Part shown: positions 29,626 to 34,189 of the stretch, one piece after another
How positions within the stretch are numbered: the stretch's first letter is position 1
Layout: every line of letters begins with the position of its first letter
Source: an uncultured Anaerolineaceae bacterium
GTDB taxonomy: Bacteria > Chloroflexota > Anaerolineae > Promineifilales > Promineifilaceae
Length of the DNA stretch: 34,189 nt
Direction of reading: 5' to 3'
Assembly (NCBI GenBank): GCA_937967805.1
Contig: CALBTC010000225.1
Location: forward strand, 1-34,189
Notes under the pieces: model-generated
Seen by the model: only the letters and a program-made list of their open reading frames with translations
What the model was told of the DNA's origin: nothing
The model's database searches: none
Translations under genes and position numbers: made by a program

Positions 29626-31365
29626 GTGACACAAACCCACACAAGCGAAGCCACGCAAACGGCTCCACCACCCAAATGGCTGCAATGTAACGGCCAGCAG
29701 CTAAAAAAATTGGCCCAGGCCGCGCTCGCCTGGCTGGAGCACAACCACCAACACGTCAACGCGCTAAACGTTTTCCCCGTACCGGACGGCGATACGGGGA
29801 CCAACATGCTGCTGACGATGCGCTCAGCCTATGACCGCATTAAAAACAGCGACGAAGAGCACGTCGGCAAAGTCGCTGAACAGTTGGCCCATGGCGCGCT
29901 CATGGGGGCACGGGGCAACTCCGGCGTCATCCTCAGCCAGATTTGGCGCGGATTAGCCAAGGGGCTCAAGGGCAATGAAACATTCGACGCACAAGACCTG
30001 GCCGAAGCATTTCAGGTTGCCTCCGACACCGCATACGGCGGGGTAATGAAGCCGGTGGAAGGCACCATCCTCACCATTATTCGCGAAGGAGCCAGCGAAG
30101 CCGCCGATGCCGCCAAGAAAAGCCGCGACCTGCGCTTTTTGCTGGAGCGCGTGCTGGAACGAAGCAGCCAGGCCCTGGAGCGCACGCCGGACCAGTTGGC
30201 CATCCTCAAGCAGGCAGGCGTGGTTGATTCTGGCGGGCAGGGGCTGGTTTACATTTTTGAAGGAATGCTGCGCTATGTTCACGGCAAGATGAACGAACTC
30301 AAGCTGGCGGCCACGATGGGCAGCAACAACGTAGGCCCGCAACACAAAATCACCGCCCAGGAATTGGCCATGCCCGATGGGGGCGAGATCGAAAATCCGT
30401 ATGACGTGCAGTTCATTTTGATGGGTGAAAATCTCAACGTAAACGAGGTGCGCAGCCGCATCGACGCCATGGGTGATTCCACCGTGGTCGTGGGAGATGA
30501 AACCACCATCAAGGTCCACATCCATGTAAAAGACCCCGGCGTGCCGATTTCCTACGGCATCAGCCTGGGCAAGATCACCGATGTGGTGGTAGAAAACATG
30601 CAGATGCAAATGGAAGAGATTGTGCACGTGCCGGACACACAAACGGCGGCGCAAACGGCGCAAATGGGCATTCCCAACCCATCCGTCATCAAACCAACCG
30701 TGCAGCCAGGGCAAATCGGCGTGGTGGCCGTGGCCGCTGGCGACGGATTGGCCGAAATTTTCCGCAGCATGAACGCATCCTTTGTCGTCAGCGGCGGCCA
30801 GACCAACAATCCCAGCATTGAAGAGCTGTTCCAGGCCATTCAGGATGTGCCCACCGACAAAGTGATCATCTTGCCCAATAATAAAAACATCATCCTGGCT
30901 GCCGAAGCCGCCCGCGATTTGAGCCCCAAAAACGTGGCCGTTGTGCCCACCAAGACGGCCCCGCAGGGTCTCAGCGCCTTGCTGGCGCTTGATCCCGATG
31001 GCGATTTGGAAGAAACAACCGCCGCCATGCTCGAAGCATCACGGGAAGTGTCTACCGGGGAGATTACCCGCGCTACGCGGACCGTGACGCTGGATGGCGT
31101 GGAGGTGAATGAGGGCGAGTTCATTGGATTGGTAGACGGCCGTCTTTGCAGCTCCGGTTCAGAATTAACGGCCGTGCTGACGGCCGTTCTCGCTGCCATG
31201 AAGATGGAAGACCGCGAACTGCTCTCCCTTTACTATGGCCAGGACATTTCTGAAGAGGAAGCAGGCGAACTCGCCAGCCAAATTGAAGAACAGTACGAAG
31301 AGATAGAAATTGAATTGCTCTCGGGTGGCCAGCCATATTACTTTTATATCTTGGGGGCAGAGTAA
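29626..31365 (+). CDS. fakA: Fatty acid kinase FakA (DAK2-domain protein, YloV type)
   Basis: 579 aa. FakA phosphorylates fatty acids carried by FakB/DegV proteins. The N-terminal DhaL-type kinase domain (about 21-225) has FPVPDGDTGTNM (50-61) with the Mg-binding Asp residues, GALMGARGNSGVILSQ, and VVDSGGQGLVYIFEGM. The middle and C-terminal parts (FakA central and DegV-like) include NPYDVQFILMG, VKVHIH-type strands, GDGLAEIFRSMNASFVVSGG and IILPNNKNIILAAEAA. Start is GTG 29626 with GGAG ten bases upstream; the frame can be extended to 29587 but that reads repeat sequence. DegV follows, so kinase and carrier are together. Three octamer copies cluster at 31136-31187. Confidence 0.93.
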   Translation: MTQTHTSEATQTAPPPKWLQCNGQQLKKLAQAALAWLEHNHQHVNALNVFPVPDGDTGTNMLLTMRSAYDRIKNSDEEHVGKVAEQLAHGALMGARGNSGVILSQIWRGLAKGLKGNETFDAQDLAEAFQVASDTAYGGVMKPVEGTILTIIREGASEAADAAKKSRDLRFLLERVLERSSQALERTPDQLAILKQAGVVDSGGQGLVYIFEGMLRYVHGKMNELKLAATMGSNNVGPQHKITAQELAMPDGGEIENPYDVQFILMGENLNVNEVRSRIDAMGDSTVVVGDETTIKVHIHVKDPGVPISYGISLGKITDVVVENMQMQMEEIVHVPDTQTAAQTAQMGIPNPSVIKPTVQPGQIGVVAVAAGDGLAEIFRSMNASFVVSGGQTNNPSIEELFQAIQDVPTDKVIILPNNKNIILAAEAARDLSPKNVAVVPTKTAPQGLSALLALDPDGDLEETTAAMLEASREVSTGEITRATRTVTLDGVEVNEGEFIGLVDGRLCSSGSELTAVLTAVLAAMKMEDRELLSLYYGQDISEEEAGELASQIEEQYEEIEIELLSGGQPYYFYILGAE

Positions 31366-31374
31366 CCCCAGACG

Positions 31375-31431
31375 TAACCTCCCGCAGGTTCCCGCTAAAG
31401 GTTAGCTGTAGACGAAACCTGCGGGAGATTA
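31375..31431. repeat. Inverted pair of near-palindromes (ACCTCCCGCAGGT)
   Basis: GTAACCTCCCGCAGGTTC (left) and GAAACCTGCGGGAGATTAC (right) are complementary with one mismatch and one inserted base, and ACCT/AGGT make each half partly self-complementary. It lies in the fakA-degV gap. Confidence 0.82.
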
Positions 31432-31455
31432 CAAGCAAACAAACGAACCTTCTCC

Positions 31456-32310
31456 ATGACGATAAAAATCGTAACCGACAGCGCCTGCGACGTGCCGCCA
31501 GAGCTGGCCCGCCAATTTGATATTTCTGTGGTGCCTGTTTACATTAACGTGGGCGAAAAGAGCTACCTGGAAGGGGTAGAAATCAGCCGCGAGCAGTTTT
31601 ATGAACGCCTGCCCACCTTTACCGATTACCCGACAACGGCCGCACCCGCCGTCGGCACCTTTACCCAGCTGTATGAGCAGCTAACGGCCGCCGGTGCCAC
31701 CCAAATTTTATCCATGCACATCGCCCATGATTTAAGCGCCGTTTTCAACACGGCCCGGATCGGTGCCGCCGCCGCCAAATCGGCCCCGGTGACTTTGTTC
31801 GACACGCGGCAGATTACCCTGGGGGCCGGACTGCTGGCGCTGCTGGCGGCCGAAGCCGCCGCCGCCGGCCATACAATGGCCGAAATCGTGGCCATGCTCA
31901 ATGAAAAGGTGCACCGCACCCGCGTCTTTGGCATGATCGACTCGCTGGAATCGCTGCACCGCAGCGGCCGTGTCAGTTGGGCGCAGTTTGGCATTGGCTC
32001 CCTGCTGCAGATTAAACCGATCATGATGATCACCGATGGCGTTATTTCGGCAGCGGCCAAAGTACGCACGCGCAAACGGGCTCTGGACCAGATGCTCAAA
32101 ATGGTGTCTGAACTGGCGCCTTTTGAGCGATTGGCCATCATTCACGTCAACGCGCAGGAAGCGGCCGAAGAATTGTGCCAGATGTCTGGAGAGCTGTTTT
32201 CCAGCCTGTCTGAAGCCACACCGATGATTCAGGGCGTCACCCCGGCCATTGGTACCCATTTGGGCGTGGGGGCGGTGGGGTTTGCGGCCGTTTCGGCCCA
32301 ACAAATTTGA
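31456..32310 (+). CDS. DegV family fatty-acid-binding protein (FakB type)
   Basis: 284 aa, full length. DegV/FakB proteins bind a fatty acid and present it to FakA. Seen: KIVTDSACDVPPELA (start), VVPVYINVGEKSYLEGV, the usual PTTSQP head-group loop here as PTTAAPAVG (about 58-66), MHIAHDLSAVFNTAR, VTLFDTRQITLGAGLL with the conserved D-(S/T)-R, and MIDSLESLHRSGRVSW and LLQIKPIMMITDGVI. The Ser of the TTSQP motif, a fatty-acid carboxylate contact in known FakB, is Ala here. It follows fakA and precedes recG. Confidence 0.92.
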   Translation: MTIKIVTDSACDVPPELARQFDISVVPVYINVGEKSYLEGVEISREQFYERLPTFTDYPTTAAPAVGTFTQLYEQLTAAGATQILSMHIAHDLSAVFNTARIGAAAAKSAPVTLFDTRQITLGAGLLALLAAEAAAAGHTMAEIVAMLNEKVHRTRVFGMIDSLESLHRSGRVSWAQFGIGSLLQIKPIMMITDGVISAAAKVRTRKRALDQMLKMVSELAPFERLAIIHVNAQEAAEELCQMSGELFSSLSEATPMIQGVTPAIGTHLGVGAVGFAAVSAQQI

Positions 32311-32336
32311 TTAAGCATCATCCCTTAGGATAAACT
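32307..32336 (+). promoter_or_regulatory. Promoter of recG, leaderless type
   Basis: TTGATT (32307-32312), an 18-base spacer and TAAACT (32331-32336) precede the recG ATG by seven bases. The -35 overlaps the degV stop. No ribosome-binding site is seen. Confidence 0.55.
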
Positions 32337-32343
32337 TTCTCCC

Positions 32344-34189
32344 ATGAAAAAAGCTTTAAGCAGATTGCAACGTGTATTGGATTTAGAAACCAGCCAGGGC
32401 TACAAAAACAAAGCCGTCGTGGGCGGCATTCGGCAGTTTGCCACCTTTTGGGTAGGCCAGGCGCGGGAAGAAGCGGTTACGGAAATGGACAAGGCATTGG
32501 TGGAGCAGGTGGCCGAGGTGCTGTCTGATTATGCGCGACTGCCCGGCACCGAAGCACGCGCCAAAGCGATTGAACAGCTAAAGAGCAAGGTGCAGCAGCG
32601 TCGGGCGCAGCAGCCAACCGCAGCACCGCAGGCCAAACCAACCCCATCCCAACCAGAACAGTCGCCGCAAAAATCCGCCCCACCGCCAACACCAGATGAA
32701 CCAACCGAATCGGCCGAAGAGAAACCGAAACCCACTTCCTTGAGTGAAGATGAACCAACCCCACGCGGTAAAAAAGGAACCAAATGGGACCGTCGCCCAG
32801 CCAGTCGCAAGCCGGTTGACCCCGATCCGGAAGGCCTGGCCCAATCGGTAACGGCCGTGCGCGGCATTGGTCCCAAGCTGGCCGAACATCTGGCCAAACT
32901 GGGCGTCACCACCATCGAAGACATGCTTTATCTCTTCCCCCGCCGCTTCGACGACTACACGCTGATGAAACCGATTCATAAGCTAGCCTACGGCGAAACC
33001 GTCACCGTGATTGGCACCATTTGGGAGACGCGCGCCCGGCGCACCCGCAGCAACCAGGTGTTGGTGCAATCGGTCATCAGCGACGGTACGGGTAAGGTGC
33101 AGGCCACCTGGTTCAACCAGCAGTGGCTGGTCAACAAGCTCAAGGCCGGCATGCAAATTGTTATCAGCGGCAAGGTGGAACAATATCTAGGCCGCCCCGT
33201 CTTTAACTCGCCCGAATGGGAACCGCTGGAGCTGGAGCCGCTGCGCACCCGGCGCATCGTGCCCATTTATCCGCTCACGCAAGGCCTCAGCAGCAACCGG
33301 ATGCGGGACATTATGCGCAACACGGTCAACTATTGGGCGCCCCGCGTGCCGGACCCGCTGCCGGAGAGCGTGCGCCGGCGGCAAAAGCTGGAGCCGCTGC
33401 CCGAAGCCATTCAGCAGCACCACTTCCCAGACAGCCAACACGCGCTGCATGAAGCCCGCCGCCGCCTCATTTTTGACGAGCTGTTTCTGCTCCAGCTGGG
33501 TATGCAGGGCTTCCGGCGTGAGTGGCAGTCGCAACCGGGGGTGGCGATTGGGGCGGATACGGCCGTACTCGACCAGTTCCAACAAAGCCTGCCCTACACG
33601 CTCACCAACGCCCAGCAGCGCGTCATCAAAGAAATTGCCGACGACATGGCCGACAGCGTGCCGATGAACCGCTTGCTGCAAGGGGACGTGGGCGCGGGCA
33701 AGACCGTCGTCGCCGCCGCTGCGCTGCTGCTGTCGGCCAAAGCCGGCTACCAATCGGCCCTCATGGCCCCGACCGAGATTTTGGCCGAGCAGCATTTCAA
33801 CGGCCTCCAGCCGCTGCTGGCGCCGCTGGGCCTGCGCATCTGCCTGCTCACCGGCAGCACCAACGACGCCGAAAAGGCCCGCATCTACGCTGATCTTGCC
33901 GCCGGCGAAATCGATCTGGCCATCGGCACCCATGCCCTCATTCAAGAAGCCGTGACATTCCAGAACCTGGCGCTGGCCATTGTCGATGAGCAGCATCGTT
34001 TCGGCGTGGACCAGCGGCAGGCGCTGCGCGACAAAGGACCATCTGGCGGCGAAACCAGCCCGCACCTGCTCACCATGAGCGCCACGCCTATTCCGCGCTC
34101 GCTGGCCCTGTCGCTTTACGGCGATTTGGACCTATCCATTTTGGACGAAATGCCGCCGGGCCGACAGGAGATCAAAACGCGCTGGATTC
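32344..34189 (+). CDS. recG: ATP-dependent DNA helicase RecG, 3' end cut by the window
   Basis: 615 codons are present and the frame is open to the window end. RecG remodels stalled replication forks. The first 80 residues are helical, followed by a Pro/Glu/Lys-rich linker (about 85-165, with PPPTPDEPTESAEEKPKP) that is absent from Escherichia coli RecG. The wedge domain begins with AVRGIGPKLAEHLAKLGV (about 170) and an OB fold with RSNQVLVQSVISDGTGKVQA. Walker A is GDVGAGKT (about 447-454), motif Ia MAPTEILAEQHF, motif II DEQHRFG (about 548-554) and motif III MSATPIPRSLA. The N-terminal extension is about 150 residues. The missing part should hold motifs IV-VI. Confidence 0.95.
   Translation, partial: MKKALSRLQRVLDLETSQGYKNKAVVGGIRQFATFWVGQAREEAVTEMDKALVEQVAEVLSDYARLPGTEARAKAIEQLKSKVQQRRAQQPTAAPQAKPTPSQPEQSPQKSAPPPTPDEPTESAEEKPKPTSLSEDEPTPRGKKGTKWDRRPASRKPVDPDPEGLAQSVTAVRGIGPKLAEHLAKLGVTTIEDMLYLFPRRFDDYTLMKPIHKLAYGETVTVIGTIWETRARRTRSNQVLVQSVISDGTGKVQATWFNQQWLVNKLKAGMQIVISGKVEQYLGRPVFNSPEWEPLELEPLRTRRIVPIYPLTQGLSSNRMRDIMRNTVNYWAPRVPDPLPESVRRRQKLEPLPEAIQQHHFPDSQHALHEARRRLIFDELFLLQLGMQGFRREWQSQPGVAIGADTAVLDQFQQSLPYTLTNAQQRVIKEIADDMADSVPMNRLLQGDVGAGKTVVAAAALLLSAKAGYQSALMAPTEILAEQHFNGLQPLLAPLGLRICLLTGSTNDAEKARIYADLAAGEIDLAIGTHALIQEAVTFQNLALAIVDEQHRFGVDQRQALRDKGPSGGETSPHLLTMSATPIPRSLALSLYGDLDLSILDEMPPGRQEIKTRWI

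Larger units (their letters stand above)
386..33566. repeat. Dispersed palindromic octamer ACGGCCGT, 53 copies
   Basis: The perfect palindrome ACGGCCGT occurs 53 times by hand count, about once per 650 bp, where under one copy is expected by chance. First bases include 386, 903, 1101, 1659, 2126, 4446, 6565, 8786, 10986, 14659, 14678, 18827, 19421, 19460, 24687, 28713, 28794, 31136, 31168, 31180, 32851 and 33559. Copies lie in genes on both strands, in all reading frames (read as Thr-Ala-Val, Gly-Arg or Arg-Pro) and in intergenic DNA, so the pressure acts on DNA rather than protein. Many are extended to AACGGCCGTT. The pattern resembles highly iterated palindromes such as cyanobacterial HIP1, with a different sequence. 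Confidence 0.93.

Overview
The window looks like a contig piece from a Chloroflexota bacterium (Anaerolineae-like). This is an inference from gene content and style, not from a marker gene: mevalonate kinase beside a UbiA prenyltransferase, a three-piece biotin-dependent acyl-CoA carboxylase, a stand-alone GyrA-type beta-pinwheel protein, an Asp23/FakA/DegV/RecG cluster, several genes with a -10 box only 6-8 nt before the start codon (leaderless style), and few Rho-independent terminators. The sequence is peppered with the palindrome ACGGCCGT (53 copies by hand count), on both sides of gene boundaries and in all reading frames. I saw no rRNA, tRNA, CRISPR array, transposase or phage gene.

Layout. 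176-2478 (minus): a membrane protein with a degenerate FHA-like tail and an alpha/beta hydrolase. 2726-3331: a DUF1990-like gene broken by one in-frame TAG. 3466-6169: exonuclease III (plus), then folK, folB and a monoglyceride-lipase-like hydrolase (minus). 6344-12012 (plus): a probable operon of small membrane protein, carboxyltransferase, biotin carboxylase, biotin carrier protein, methyltransferase and CYTH protein. 12081-13873: a relatively AT-rich accessory patch with a 71-aa orphan protein, a HEPN/MNT toxin-antitoxin pair and a secreted pentapeptide-repeat protein. 14083-16561: the GyrA-CTD-like protein, a 61-aa ORF and an M20 amidohydrolase. 16770-18769: a V4R-domain protein and a secreted protein of three tandem domains. 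18887-21714: an ABC exporter locus with one degenerate ATPase, one intact NatA-type ATPase and an ABC-2 permease. 22052-24734: a TM2-domain protein, a channel-like membrane protein and an aminoglycoside-phosphotransferase-fold kinase (minus). 24811-29048: ClpS, an MFS permease, a UbiA prenyltransferase overlapping mevalonate kinase, and a small membrane protein. 29166-34189: Asp23, FakA, DegV (FakB-type) and the first 615 codons of RecG, an order that recalls the yloU-yloV-recG cluster of Firmicutes.

How the parts work together. The carboxylase genes make a complete acyl-CoA carboxylase (carboxyltransferase + biotin carboxylase + carrier). FolB and FolK are consecutive folate steps. FakA and DegV are partners in fatty-acid phosphorylation. 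UbiA and mevalonate kinase are translationally coupled isoprenoid genes. The three ABC genes form a plausible exporter with an asymmetric ATPase pair.

The least ordinary features are at DNA level: the octamer palindrome, and a set of intergenic inverted repeats. Each repeat has its own sequence, sits directly against gene 3' ends and often supplies the stop codon. I did not find a gene cluster that I can confidently call a new system; the degenerate/intact ABC ATPase pair is the best protein-level candidate.
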